Source: Narthecium ossifragum | Taxonomy: Eukaryota > Streptophyta > Magnoliopsida > Dioscoreales > Nartheciaceae | Assembly (NCBI GenBank): GCA_963920575.1 | Contig: OY986964.1 | Span: 36,880,527-36,944,526 of the forward strand | DNA length: 64,000 bases | Direction: 5' to 3' | Shown: positions 49,306-60,395 of the stretch, piece after piece | Position numbering within the stretch: the first letter of the stretch is position 1 | Layout of the letters: each line of letters opens with the position of its first letter | Notes under the pieces: model-generated | Seen by the model: the letters and a program-made list of their open reading frames with translations, nothing else | The model's database searches: none | Told to the model about the DNA's origin: nothing | Program-made: the position numbers and the translations under genes

Positions 49306-51338
49306 TGTAAATGTGGAGTATCTAATGGATACCTGAGCTAATATTTTTTCCTCAACAGCTATATTAAATTCAACATCACATGCAATCTAAACTCCATAGG
49401 AGTGTATTGCTTCACTTTCAAAATCATGGATTCATGAGACCAAGCAGTTATATTTTGCATACTGCATAATATCTTAGATGAATCATTTAAAAATATTAAA
49501 AGCAAAATACTACAAAATAGAGTAATCAACGGTAAGCCTGTGTACATTTACTTGCACTAATACACTGAATAAGTCATCTCTTCTCTAATACCGACTGGAA
49601 GAAGCTATGAGATAGCAGGAGCTATTCTAGTCCCAAAAAGGAACCAAATTTCCAAAAGATTCTTCTAAAAGCCGATGCCCAAATGAAATGTGAGCATAAG
49701 GTAATCTCATCTCCATACAAAAACCTCCATCAATGAGATAACTTGTTAAAAAAACTCAAATTGAGCTCAGATATTAAACAAGAAGACAATACAGCGGCCT
49801 CATCCCATCCTAAACCTTCTTAGCTTCAATTCTCGATCATGTTACCGTCCAAATAACACCGACGATCAACTCAAAATCCCTGGAAGACCCGAACCTAATT
49901 TCAAATCCCAAACCCAAACCCTAACCCCTCGAACTGCACCAAATTAAGACACAACTGAACAAGAACGGCGACGTACCTCAGCCTGGACGCCGACAATGGA
50001 GCGGAGAGGAGAGGAGAGGAGAGAAAATGGCGTTCTTGAGAGTCTTATAGGGAACGTTGCGTGGCTTCTTCGAATTGAGATAAAAAGGGTCGGTCCTTTT
50101 ACGCCAAAGAAAGCTATGAGCCAAAAAATTCCAATATCTTACGAGATATTGCACTGCTTTCAATAATCCTGCGAGTCGAAGGGAGCTCGGAACCGCCATG
50201 TGTTTGTTATAAAATTCAAGCGAACGGGAAACTAGGAACGAAGTGGAGATGCGAGGGAACACGTGTCGTCTGCAAACGCCCGCATGCGCGGATGGAATCT
50301 GTCCGTGTACAGTTATCCCAAGATTCGTGTTTGCTCTTTTGTAGGGTAATTGATGTACCGACGCTTGGGGGCGTTGTGGGGAATGGTGTTTGGAGATGTG
50401 GATATTTGAGCACCCAAATGGGTATATTCTTCTTACATATGCCTTCGGCGACGAGAATGAGATCTTAGATACTCAGGTCAACCCTATGCATTATTTTTGA
50501 AGTTATCCGAGTCATCATCAGTTACATCGTCGACTTAAAATAAAAGCTAATTACGACTTTGTCCTTCAAATTTTTCGATTCTGTATATTTTTATGGAATC
50601 TTGATAATAATAGTTAATAAATTCCTAATATAGATATTCATTTTTATGCATTATTATATTATTAAGTGATTTATTAAAACCAATGTGAATATTATATGTA
50701 TTATCATATTACTAATTAAATTATCAATATATCGTATAAAAAATTCAAAAGTAGAATTTACTTCCCACTAAACCAATCTCTATTTCTATTTTACCTTTTC
50801 AACCAAACACCAACTAAAATAACTTTATTCCGCTATTTATCTCATAATACTAATCCTTTATCATCTTCAGTCTTGAAACAGTCTGTCAGAAGCTTGGATT
50901 CCAAGGACTAATGCTTTGTCTTCTTTTTAAACCTTCCTACTTCTCCATGTCTTTTATGCCAAAAACTGAGATTAGATTGAATAGTTCTAATTGTTTTATC
51001 ATTTTCTTTTCTCTTATCCTTTTCCGTTTCCCCTTTCCATAGATAACATCGAGGATCACTTTTACTTTTATTAGGTGAGATAACCTAACAAAGGCTAACC
51101 AAGGATGGTTTAAAATAAACCCATTTTCGGAGAAATCTTTGACTATCAAGATTTCAGGAGGAAATGTGTAATGCCGGAAACAGCAAAGAATGAATATATA
51201 GTTTACAAGAAGGCCATTCGTGAAATCAAAGATTTCTGAGCTATATATATATCAATTCTATCAAATTTAAGATTTGAATCACTGACACCAGTTTTTTTAT
51301 GAGTTTACTTGTTCAAGACCCCATGAGCAAAAGCTAAT
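49306..51338. other. intergenic / promoter DNA, no gene seen
   Basis: 49.3-50.0 kb is AT-rich, probably the 5' UTR intron of the metallophosphoesterase. Its transcription start is likely near 50.03 kb, where a GAGAGGAGAGGAGA tract precedes a donor-like CAGGCTGAG|GTACG on the minus strand. 50.4-51.3 kb is very AT-rich and empty. Confidence 0.4.
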
Positions 51339-53108
51339 TTACCAGAAGTCCCTGCAGGAGCACTCACCATCCTTGAAATGGTGAAACCTGCTCTTATCTC
51401 TCATTATAATTTCTCTATCAGTAGCTTTGGATACAAATTTAGTGAACAAATGGCAGTCACTGCACACCCTTAGGTTCTTTATGACCCTCAATGGAGTCCC
51501 AGGTTTTGTATAGATAAGACTGAAAGCTATGGCCAGCTTCTCACTGTGAGTTCTTAGCACAGCCTCTCTCTCCTCTCTCTCTATGTCATGCAAAGCCATG
51601 GCGGTATCTGGCGTATAACCCATGCTCCTCACCATTGTCATCAGATCATCCAACTTATTGTATATCTCTGTGCGCCGAGCATGAGATCTCTCGTAGAACA
51701 CATGAAATTTTCCATCCAATTCGACGGAGCTATAAGCCGGCACCTTCTTCACATTGATCACTCTCATGTTCTCCCTGACCTTCTCGACGTCGTCCCACCT
51801 CTGTGAAACGGCATAGATGTTCGACAAGAGTACATGATACGATAGTGTCTTCGGTGCCAACTTGAGGAGCTGATCCGCAGCAATCTGGCCAAGTTCGATG
51901 TTGCAACGGACAGTGCAAGCCCCCAACAAAGCACCCCAAACACCTGCATCAGGTTCTACGGGCATGTTTTCGATGAACTTATAGGCCTCTTCTAGATGCC
52001 CCGACCGGCCTAGCAGATCAACCATGCTTGCATAGTGCTCAATCCTCGGCTCCGGCATCCCGTAGAAGTACTCCTTGCCTTCGCTCACCAAGCCGGCGTG
52101 GCTACACGCAGAGAGGACGGCGAGCATGGTGACATGATTCGGCCGCACGCCTTCACTCCGCATTTGGGAGAAGACATCCAACGCTCTCCGGCTCTCGCCA
52201 TTCATGGCGTACCCTGAGATCATGGTACTCCAGGAAACCACAGTCCTCTCCGGCATTTGGTCGAACAGCCCAGCGGCTTCCTCCATACTCCCACACTTTG
52301 AATACATGTCGAGGAGCGCATTGTGGACGATGACGTTGGCTCTCGGCATCAGGGCACTGGTCTGCGAGTGAAGCCGTTTTCCGAGCTCCAAGCATCCCAG
52401 ATACGCGCATGCAGAGATGGCGCACGCCAGAGTGACTGCATCCGGCTCCACTCCGGCCAATCCCATCCGCCGGAACAGGGCCAGAGCCTTATCCGCGCGG
52501 CCGCTCTGCGCGTAAACGCTAATCAACGCATTCCAACAGACCAAGTCCCTGCTCTCGTCCATGCGCTCGAAGATATAGTCAGCTGAATCCGAGTCTCCAA
52601 ACTTGGCATGCATGACCATCAACTCGGTCCTCGCAATGACGTCGAACTCGAGGCCCAGCTTGGCGAGAACGGCGTGCGCCGCCAGCCCCATCCAGACGTC
52701 GACCAGGGCGGCGCAAGCCTTGAGAACAAAAGGGTAGGTGACGCTGTCAGGGCGGACGCCGAGGGAATGCATCCGGCGGTACAAAGATGTGGCGTCTCCG
52801 GCGAGGCCGTGGTTGACGTAGGCTCTGATGAGGGTGTTCCATAGGAAAACGCGCGGCTTGTGCATGTCGTCGAACATGGCTCGGGCGTGTGCCATGGCGG
52901 CGCCTCCGGTGGCGGGGAGGGAGAGGAGGAGGTTGGTGAGGAGAGAGTTCTTGCGAGAGAGACCGGTGGTGAGGAGGAGGGCATGGAGCTGCTTGATTTG
53001 GGAGGGGTGGAGCGAGAGGTTGTGGGCGGAGGTGATGCCGTAGAGGTTGACGATGGTGGCGGCGGATTGGGACCGTGTGATCGTGAAGGGAAGCATCACT
53101 CTGTCCAA
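51339..53108 (-). CDS. pentatricopeptide repeat protein, PLS-E-DYW class
   Basis: A single exon of 589 codons starting MDRVMLPFTITRSQ, as usual for plant PPR genes. About ten 31-36-residue repeats follow (for example VFLWNTLIRAYVNHG, DLVCWNALISVYAQSGRADKAL, TVVSWSTMISGYAMNG, HYASMVDLLGRSGHLEEAYKFI). An E/E+ region (VWGALLGACTVRCNIELGQ) and a complete DYW domain come next, with HSEKLAIAFSL, the zinc ligands CSDCH and CxC in GECSC, ending RDFW. DYW proteins edit C to U in mitochondrial or plastid transcripts: the repeats read RNA and the DYW domain is the deaminase. The terminal triplet is DFW, a tolerated variant. Target RNA and organelle are unknown; the N-terminus is only weakly transit-peptide-like. 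Confidence 0.93.
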   Translation of the reverse strand: MDRVMLPFTITRSQSAATIVNLYGITSAHNLSLHPSQIKQLHALLLTTGLSRKNSLLTNLLLSLPATGGAAMAHARAMFDDMHKPRVFLWNTLIRAYVNHGLAGDATSLYRRMHSLGVRPDSVTYPFVLKACAALVDVWMGLAAHAVLAKLGLEFDVIARTELMVMHAKFGDSDSADYIFERMDESRDLVCWNALISVYAQSGRADKALALFRRMGLAGVEPDAVTLACAISACAYLGCLELGKRLHSQTSALMPRANVIVHNALLDMYSKCGSMEEAAGLFDQMPERTVVSWSTMISGYAMNGESRRALDVFSQMRSEGVRPNHVTMLAVLSACSHAGLVSEGKEYFYGMPEPRIEHYASMVDLLGRSGHLEEAYKFIENMPVEPDAGVWGALLGACTVRCNIELGQIAADQLLKLAPKTLSYHVLLSNIYAVSQRWDDVEKVRENMRVINVKKVPAYSSVELDGKFHVFYERSHARRTEIYNKLDDLMTMVRSMGYTPDTAMALHDIEREEREAVLRTHSEKLAIAFSLIYTKPGTPLRVIKNLRVCSDCHLFTKFVSKATDREIIMRDKSRFHHFKDGECSCRDFW

Positions 53109-53186
53109 TTGGCCATTAGCTTCGGTGTGTAATTAAAACTAGTATTGATGTGTAAATTTTTGGCTAATTTACAAATGAGTAGTGAT

Positions 53187-53345
53187 AACCTATCGATAGT
53201 GGGATACCGATAGACATGTATAACCTATCGGTACCCCACTACCGATAGTTTCGTTATCGATTCATATACATGTCTATCGGTAGCCCACTATTGATAGGTT
53301 GTACATCTATCGATAATATGAAATGCACAAGGCATGTGCACAAAT
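53187..53345. repeat. TACCGAT-type hairpin repeat, locus 3
   Basis: Arms of 36 bases (53187-53222 and 53265-53300) pair at 34 of 36 positions. The 42-base spacer contains an inner hairpin CTATCGGT/ACCGATAG. A further CTATCGATA and a looser tail, GCATGTGCACAAATCA, follow. It lies just upstream of the PPR gene start, in its putative promoter. Confidence 0.85.
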
Positions 53346-53735
53346 CATTTTTCTTTACAAATTATATGCTTTTATGTTTATTATGCTCTTTGAATGTCTT
53401 GTGAGTTAGCAAAAGGTCAAAATATATTTTACTAAAGTCATTATACCAATCGACATATTCCAGAATTTTATTTTTAAAACAGACTAATGTAAAATACCGG
53501 CTAAAGATGATATAAGTGCAAAACAAAATTGTAAGTTCTAAAATATTTAGGAAGAATATTATTCAATTATTATGTTGCATAAGTTTTCTTTAAGAAAAGG
53601 GTCATTTTGATGAGCGTTTTCTATTTTAAATCCAGTTTACTTTTGATTTTACACGATAGGTCCGATTTCATTTTTTATGACAATTTCGGCCAAATTTTAA
53701 TATTTAGGACAATTTTACCCCCTATTAAATCTCCA
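53346..53735. other. AT-rich spacer
   Basis: No gene. The end, with phrases like GGACAATTTTACCCCC, may be the degenerate outer end of the composite element that follows. Confidence 0.4.
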
Positions 53736-53749
53736 CGACCTCTCTCCCC

Positions 53750-54563
53750 CCCGACGCCCTAGCTCCCGCCTCTCTCCTCTCCGGCGACGAGCGATGCCCT
53801 AGCTCCCGCCTCTCTCCTCTCCGGCGACAAGCAAGGAGCCCCGTGACAGATGCCCTAGCCAAAGCCACGTCCACCATCCTGGTCTTCTCCCTCGGCTACA
53901 CCCTCGGCATCCTCTCCTTGTCCTCCTCCAATTCCGATCTATCCCTCCACCTTCAATCCCCAACCTGTTTAAACACCACCACCACCAAGCCCACCGTTCC
54001 AACTCCATCGATACCACCATCAACAAGGAAAGAAGAGGACGAGCCCCGACGACCATCCACGCCACCAGCGCCACCACCACACGACCTACTCCACTTCCGT
54101 ACACAGTGCTCGGACCCCATCCCGGCGACCCAGATCCGCCAGACGATCCTCGACCAACTCTACGACGGCCAATCCCCTTACACTAACTTCCCCTCCCCAG
54201 CCACCGCCGGCCTCCTCCTCCCCGCCACCGCCAACCCTCGAGGGTGGGGCTCCACCACGCCCGTCTTCGCGGACCTCATCTCCACCGTCCGCCCCCGCAC
54301 GATCATCGAGCTAGGCACCTTCCTCGGTCCCCTTCTCCACCTGCTCCGCCCTCGCGACGCTGTGCGAGTGGGGGGTCTACGCGGACCTCATAGAGGTGGA
54401 CGCGGGGCATGACTTCCACTCCGCGTGGGCGGACATCAACATGGCCTACGCGGTGCTCAGGCCCGGCGGGGTGCTCTCCGGGCATCGCTCGTCGCTGGAG
54501 AGGAGAGAGGCGGGAGCTAGGGCATCGCTCGTCGCTGGAGAGGAGAGAGGCGGGAGGTCGGAC
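53750..54563. mobile_element. inverted-repeat-bounded element with captured gene fragment
   Basis: Arms 53750-53831 and 54480-54563 are inverted copies, near-identical over about 80 bases. Each arm is itself two tandem 40-bp units (AGCTCCCGCCTCTCTCCTCT plus CCGGCGACGAGCGATGCCCT). They bracket only the methyltransferase-like fragment. This resembles pack-type capture (MULE or fold-back), but no target duplication was found. Confidence 0.55.
53843..54480 (+). pseudogene. SAM-dependent methyltransferase-like gene fragment
   Basis: An N-terminal membrane anchor (TSTILVFSLGYTLGILSL), a Pro/Thr linker, then LLHFRTQCSDPIPATQIRQT, SPYTNFPSPATAGLLLP, WGSTTPVFADLI and PRTIIELGTFLG. This is the beginning of a plant class I-like methyltransferase domain with the ELGTFLG SAM-binding loop. 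The frame then shifts, and a later part follows in another frame: EWGVYADLIEVDAGHDFHSA and NMAYAVLRPGGVLSGH. The middle of the domain (roughly 60 codons) is missing, as is everything after the GH. It is non-functional. Confidence 0.65.
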
Positions 54564-54676
54564 GAGAGCGTTGGGGGGAGAGAGGTCGCAGCTAGGAGTC
54601 GGGGGGTGTGGAGATCCGACGGGAGCTTCGGCGGGAGGGGGGGGGGAGGTCGGGCGTCGGGGGAGAGAGGTCGCTG

Positions 54677-54886
54677 CCATGCGAGGTCGAGGCCGTTGGA
54701 AAAGAACCTGCCCTCGGCGGCGGTGACGATAGCGGCGCCGCCTCCGGAGGCGGCGGCGTCTGAGCGGACTAGAGCGAGGGCGGAGCGGATGGAGTTGAGG
54801 AGGTCAGGGTTGAGGCGGTGCTCGTCGACACCGGTTAAGGTGAGGAGGTACACCCTACCACGCTTCTCTGAGGTGCACAGTATCAT
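54677..54886 (-). pseudogene. enoyl-CoA delta-isomerase/hydratase-like 5' fragment
   Basis: The minus frame reads CTSEKRGRVYLLTLTG, DEHRLNPDLLNSIRSALA, SGGGAAIVTAAEGRFFSNGL, DLAW. This is the N-terminus of the plant peroxisomal enoyl-CoA isomerase (ECI1)-like crotonase fold, including the FFSNGxDL oxyanion-loop segment. It stops abruptly after about 70 codons. It sits next to the methyltransferase fragment in the opposite orientation. Confidence 0.62.
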
Positions 54887-55122
54887 GACGTCGGCAATAT
54901 CAATTTTGACTTGCATGACGTCATGGCAATCCAATTTTGACTCGTAGGCTCATAGCAATGCATGACGTCGGAGGCTTCACCCTCCCTTCCCTCTTTCTCC
55001 CCGAGCTCCCGGCGGCTACACTCGGACCTAAGCCCGGCGGCACCTCCACCCAGACCTCCTCCCCAGACGGCCTCAGCGAAATGGTGTCCTCCATCTCCCT
55101 CGTCCAGCCAGAGACAGCCACG

Positions 55123-55330
55123 GAATCGAACGTCATGCAACTGCCGCGCGCCTTCGTAGTAGGCGTCGGCCTCGAGGTGCTCGTAGTAGAGGTCGTCTTC
55201 ACAACGTTGACGTCGAGGTCGTAGTACAGCGTCCCGTTCCCTGCGACGTGGAAGCGGCCGAGGGTGGCTTTTTCCACGTAGACCTTGAGGGGTTCCCATG
55301 CGCGCCGCCACCCACGGGTTCCCATGCACG
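55123..55330 (-). pseudogene. NDR1/HIN1-like (LEA2 domain) gene fragment
   Basis: KATLGRFHVAGNGTLYYDLDVNV in one frame is followed by DLYYEHLEADAYYEGARQLH in another, and TFDSVAVSG returns to the first. NHL/LEA2 proteins read NGTLxYxLxVxxxVRNPNxxIGIYYDxLEAxAYYxGxRFDSVxL across this region, so the RNPN block is deleted and the frame broken. Confidence 0.55.
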
Positions 55331-55519
55331 GGAGAGAGAGAGGCCGCGGGAGGTCTTTGGTGAGAGCAACGCTGGGGTTGCCGGCGACGTCCTCGCGCTA
55401 GAAGGCGGCGCGGTAGGCGTCGTCGTTGGGGCCGTGGAGGTCCAACCTCCACCGGCGACAAAGCTTCACCGACCTAGTCAGTGTGGCGATGGAGGCTGAG
55501 GGGAGGGTGAGGGTATTTT

Positions 55520-55830
55520 GGTCATAAAATTATAAATGAAAGGAAACACAAAACTGTCCCTGAGTTGATAAATTAAAATATAAGTAGATTTTTAAAAAAA
55601 TTACTCCATTTTGATCACAAATAATCGAGATAAAATTTGCCAAACCGAATTCTAAAATACATAGCTAAATATTTTTTTCGAAAACATACATATAATTTAT
55701 CTACATGATTAAAAAGTTAAAAATAGATATATATATACACAACAAATATCGGTCAATTATCCACAACCATTATTCAAAATAAACCAGAAAATAATTGCTA
55801 TTTAATAACTGCTGTTGTCAACCATAAAGT
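55520..55830. promoter_or_regulatory. upstream region of the GeBP-like gene
   Basis: AT-rich, non-coding. The left edge (ACACAAAACTGTCCCTGAG) could be the other outer end of the composite patchwork. Confidence 0.35.
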
Positions 55831-55844
55831 CTATATATATTTTA
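55831..55844 (+). promoter_or_regulatory. TATA box of the GeBP-like gene
   Basis: TCTATATATATTTTA lies about 55 bases before the ATG at 55890, a normal position for a short-leader plant gene. Confidence 0.45.
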
Positions 55845-55889
55845 ACGGTCCCTTTGACTCTTCGTCTCCATCGCAGTTCGAAATCGAAG

Positions 55890-56792
55890 ATGCCCTCCAA
55901 ACGCCCCACATCCCGTCCATCCAAGAAGCCCTCCTCCTCTCCCGATCCACCCGAAGAGCCGGACCCCTCCCCTCCCAACGCCGCGGCGGCCGTCCTCGAA
56001 ACCCCCAAACGAGAACGGGATCGCGATCGCGATCGCTCCCCCAATTCCAAGAAGCCCAAACCCTCCGTCTCTACTTCTGCCCCGGAACATCAAGAGCCCG
56101 ATGTGACCAACGCCGCCGCCGCCGGGGACGCTTCCCGCAAGAGCCATCGCAAGCGGAAGCCGCGTGAGTTCCAAGACGATGGGGACCATGCGGCCTCTGG
56201 TGCGATCGTCAAGGTGTGGACCGATGACGATGAGGCTGCGCTGCTTCGCGCGGCTGCCGCCTTCCTGCCCCGCGTTTCCGGCGGGACTTTCCCGCGGCTC
56301 CCCGACATGCCGGCTTTCTTCGAGTCCGTGAAGGAATCGCTCAGCCCGACGCTCACCCAGGACCAGGTCTACAACAAGCTCCGTCGACTCAAGGGGAAGT
56401 TCCTTAAGAACCCTAACCCTACAGTCGTCTCCACTCCTCACGACCTCCTTGTTTATAAGTTCTCGTCTGAGATCTGGGGGGCCGAGGGAAAGAAGCCGGA
56501 AGAGGAAATCGAGGAGAAATCCGATGGTGCAATCCCCGATGGGGATCCAGAGGACTACCCGCTCTTGAGTGAGGCCGCGGCAGCTTATTGGAGGAGGAAC
56601 CCCAGTTACTTGCATGAGGTTGCGATGCAGAAGGGGATGGAGATGCTGGATGGGGTAAAGGCGAAGGCTCTGGAGGAGAGGTGGAGGAAGCATTGTGAGG
56701 CGGAGATGGTGATCGAGAGTGGGAGGGCAGCACTTACCAAGCAGCTCCTTGACATTCTCACGCTAGGGAAGCAGAAAGGGTCTGGCTTGTAG
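55890..56792 (+). CDS. GeBP/STKL-type transcription regulator
   Basis: An intronless frame of 300 residues. I use the ATG at 55890 (MPSKRPTSRPSKK), since the upstream ATG at 55815 lies before the TATA box. A basic, Pro/Ser-rich N-terminus with KKPK nuclear-localisation-like clusters precedes the DUF573 GeBP domain: VKVWTDDDEAALLRAAAAFL, FFESVKESLSPTLTQDQVYN, KLRRLKGKFLKNP. A PEDYPLLSEA element and a C-terminal helical, leucine-rich region follow (TKQLLDILTL). The family has a non-canonical leucine-zipper, binds DNA and regulates trichome and cytokinin-response genes in Arabidopsis. The sequence is GC-rich and intact. Confidence 0.85.
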   Translation: MPSKRPTSRPSKKPSSSPDPPEEPDPSPPNAAAAVLETPKRERDRDRDRSPNSKKPKPSVSTSAPEHQEPDVTNAAAAGDASRKSHRKRKPREFQDDGDHAASGAIVKVWTDDDEAALLRAAAAFLPRVSGGTFPRLPDMPAFFESVKESLSPTLTQDQVYNKLRRLKGKFLKNPNPTVVSTPHDLLVYKFSSEIWGAEGKKPEEEIEEKSDGAIPDGDPEDYPLLSEAAAAYWRRNPSYLHEVAMQKGMEMLDGVKAKALEERWRKHCEAEMVIESGRAALTKQLLDILTLGKQKGSGL

Positions 56793-57051
56793 GTTCGACA
56801 TGCTTGCGCTTTGATTTCCATTCAACTGCTTGTTTCTGCTAGTAAATATGCGTACTTTTAGGTTGTATCATATGTAGTGCTGTTGACTAGATTGACATTG
56901 GGGTACTCTGCTCATCCCTTGTATGTTTGTTTTAGTGTTTCATCAGTCTTTTGGTGGTTCCTACTTCCTAGCACTAATTGAACGTTGCATATTTTAATCT
57001 CTTAGTTCGATATGCTGCTGCTGCTGATGATGCTAAAATGGGATTCAGTAA
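56793..57051 (+). other. 3' UTR / spacer
   Basis: Follows the GeBP-like stop codon. Nothing further is seen before the MITE. Confidence 0.4.
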
Positions 57052-57253
57052 GGGTCCGTTTGGCACCCAGGGATCCCGGCGGATCCGACGGATGCGTGGA
57101 TCCCGTGGTCCGGCGTTTGGATCCCGCGCGGATCCCATTATCCCATTTCGGGATCCGCCCAAGGGCGGATCCCATTTTCAGCCGGGAGCGGGATCCGCGC
57201 CCGCAGATTTCGTCCTGTGGATACTGCGGGTACCGTGGTGTCCAAACGGACCC
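57052..57253. mobile_element. GC-rich Tourist-like MITE with repeated GGATCC
   Basis: Termini GGGTCCGTTTGGCACC and the reverse complement of the right end, GGGTCCGTTTGGACACC, form 13-14-base inverted repeats. A TAA target duplication flanks both sides (57049-57051, 57254-57256). The 202-bp interior holds eight GGATCC hexamers. No coding capacity. It is PIF/Harbinger type by TSD and termini. Confidence 0.88.
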
Positions 57254-60200
57254 TAAAGTATTTTGGCAGGATTGGGCTGTATGAATTATATGATAGGATT
57301 GAAGGATGGAATGATGCATTAAGCAGTGGAACCTTGACCTGTGCTTGTTTTTCTTTTTTTTTTCTTGTGACTTTATTATTGAAGTGAGAAAAGGAAAGCA
57401 TATGATTTTTGGGCTAAATCTACGCGCATTTTATGAGCAGATATCCTTAATGTGAGAGAAAGTAGAATGAGAGAACAGCTTAGCTCTTGGTATCCTCTTG
57501 GGCTTCTGGTTATTTCCCTTGTCTCTTAATGGGTGATTTGTACTTATGGTCGTGCTTCTTGCTTTGTTGTATACTCAGATGTAATAATGGTCTAAATTCC
57601 ATAGTACTTGGAGATAGTTCTTATATCAGTATGGCTTGCACAAATCATGTTATCTGGTGGTATTAAGAGTTTGGATGTTAATTTTGAAGAAGATTAAAAT
57701 GAGATGTTTGTTCAATGAATATACCATAGCCTCTTATGAGTTCTAGGGTGGTGCCTCAATCCATATGAAAGTTGGCTTGCGGCTGTTTTCCAGATTTTAT
57801 GCACAGGCCCGTCTTTCTTCATCAATTCAGTCAAACAATTCAACCTAATTGCTCTCTTGGTAATTTTAAAAAGTTATGTTGCTCAAAAAAATGAGGAACC
57901 AAACAGGTGGTTTGTATACTCAATGGTGACGCATCATTCACTAATCAAGCATAAGTTTTACATCTTAGTTCATATACTAATGTATAAGACTGATTTTGAT
58001 TTTACAATACAACTTCTGCAGGCTTATTCATGACTAACGTACTGTAAACATCATATGGTCAAGATTATCAACGGCTGAATTACATGGAGTTTTGTTATGT
58101 GTGTATTGTTTTGGAACCATTTGGTTAAAGTTTGATGGATGGACAGGCAATGTGCCATTAAATCTGATTTTGTCTCTAATTATTGTCAAATGATATTAGT
58201 GTACAATCCCTCCAGTTGCTTCTGGGAGAAAGGAACTTCAGATATCAAAGTTATAAATAGTCCAGTTAGTTGAGCACAGCCTTATACATGTTTGTTTCAT
58301 AGAACAAAACAGTTTGCTGCTATTTTTGGTTGATCAGGACACTGGTCTGTATTATGCGAAAATTTAATTTGTTCTAAAACCTCCTGTCTCTTAAGCATTC
58401 TTGTTTCTCCTGTGACCGATGGCATTCAAAGTTCCTTCTAAAAGAACGTTGGTAGGCTGAATTTTGCCGAAATTGTGGGATTGGTGGTCTGCTTACTAGA
58501 ATTGCATTCCAATGGTCCAATGGCCATGATGAGACATTTAAGACTTAAAAGGGTTTTGAATAGCATGTTATCTCAAGAATTCATGATGATTGGCATTCTT
58601 TTTGCTCATTGATAGGTTACAGTATGAATCATGCTCATTGGTTCCATCTGGTTATGCCTTCGGAGGTTTATATTTTGATGAGGATTGCATATAGTTTATT
58701 CATCTAAATATAGAAGGAAGGGTTTACGTGTCACGTCTTTTGGCATGTCTATTTGCCCGAGTTACTTCGCCTGCAGATGGCCCGAAACTACACCTGTCTA
58801 ACTAGGCCTGTCTAAACGGGCTTTTGGCTCCGGGCTAAGTCCTAGCTCAGGGAACTCGAAACTGGATTCAGGGCATAACGTATTTAAGATAGCATTAATC
58901 CTTTTGTGCCCAACCGGAATCTGCCCTGGACTTGAACGACCCCAGGGTGCATTAGGCGGCCCGGCCCGGTAGAGCTTTCGGATCGGATCCAGTGTGCTTT
59001 TGACCCGGCCAAGCCATTTTCACAGGCAAACCGGTCGGATCCTTTTCTGCTGTTCAGCAGGTCGATTTACTTCGTAGTGATGTTGGTGCCATGGTGTAAT
59101 GAAGCTTGTGACGACCACCCCCCCAACCCCCAACCAACAAATATGCTAATGCTAATCGAGAGCATAACACAACATAAATATTTGCGGTCTGAATCCAGTA
59201 CCATCAACCGTATACAACAAGATTTCCGTTCGGAAAAAATGCCCGCAAGAAGTGACCATTGTCACCACGTAATCTTTCATCATCCACTATACTGGCTCCA
59301 TTCTCCTAAAGCAATTTCAAGCAAGCAGCATCAATATTAGCATGCCTCTCTCGCATTGGATAGCGTCAACCACCTAAAATATTAGACTCAAGTTTGTAGA
59401 CAAGATATAGTAGTCCCCACCGATAATTCAAGATATAAAGGCGGAAAATCCAGTTCACTAACAGCGCATCGTGAACATTTTCACAAGCCTCAAAAGTATC
59501 AATTTTACGCAACGTGAAAAGATCACAACAAACCGTGGACAAATGGTGTCAATACTTGTCCCACAATCACATAGCTCAGCTCACCTGCTTCATTGATCGA
59601 TCATAGACAAGCTAGGATCCTTATATACTTGGACTCTAGAAAGAAGGAAGTTGGCTTGGAATCGGAATACAGGCACATCTGCTTGAATAAGCTGCAACAT
59701 TTCATCTGATTCTGCAATGATCTGCCAGCACAAAATCTAACAAAAAAATATTTGAGTTTTACTCAGAAATAGAGAACGAGTTTATCTCCTTCCTAATCAA
59801 CGGATCCTGACCTCTAGGCAGAGTTGGAAATATGTCGTCTTTCTGTTCTTCATCAGAACCCCCGTCTCAACGTATGTTTATCTCTTCAAGGATTCATGAG
59901 AAGGCAAGGGACAAAGTTCCCTGTACCAACAAAGCAAGAAATAAGCAACCAAAAGGCCTCCAGAACCTATTTCAGAGACAGAGAACTATTAAGCAACTGA
60001 AAAGGCAACTAAGTTAGCAAATGAATCAATAAAAATCTAATGGAATGCAAAAAGGCTTAGAGTCTCATCCTTCTTAACTCATGCGTTTATCAGGACCTTT
60101 TGGTCAACAGAGGTTCCAATATGTTTATGTCCCATTGCCAACCTATCTTTTATATTTCCAGAAAAGGTTGATTGGCTTGTAGAAGCATCTTTGTTATTTG

Positions 60201-60275
60201 TGACTAAGTTTAGCAAAAATATTCAGGCCATCATAAAGAGTAGCTACAAAGTGGCTTCCCATTGGCGGAGGGAGC

Positions 60276-60395
60276 AGATCCCTGTTGCTGGGCATGCTAG
60301 GACTTTTATACTCACATGGAATATATTGTTACATTAGATCCCTGTTGCTGGGCATGCTAGGACTTTTATACTCACACGGAATATATTGTTACATT
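60276..60395. repeat. two tandem 60-bp units
   Basis: AGATCCCTGTTGCTGGGCAT to ...ATTGTTACATT repeats at 60276 and 60336 with a single visible difference. Confidence 0.93.
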
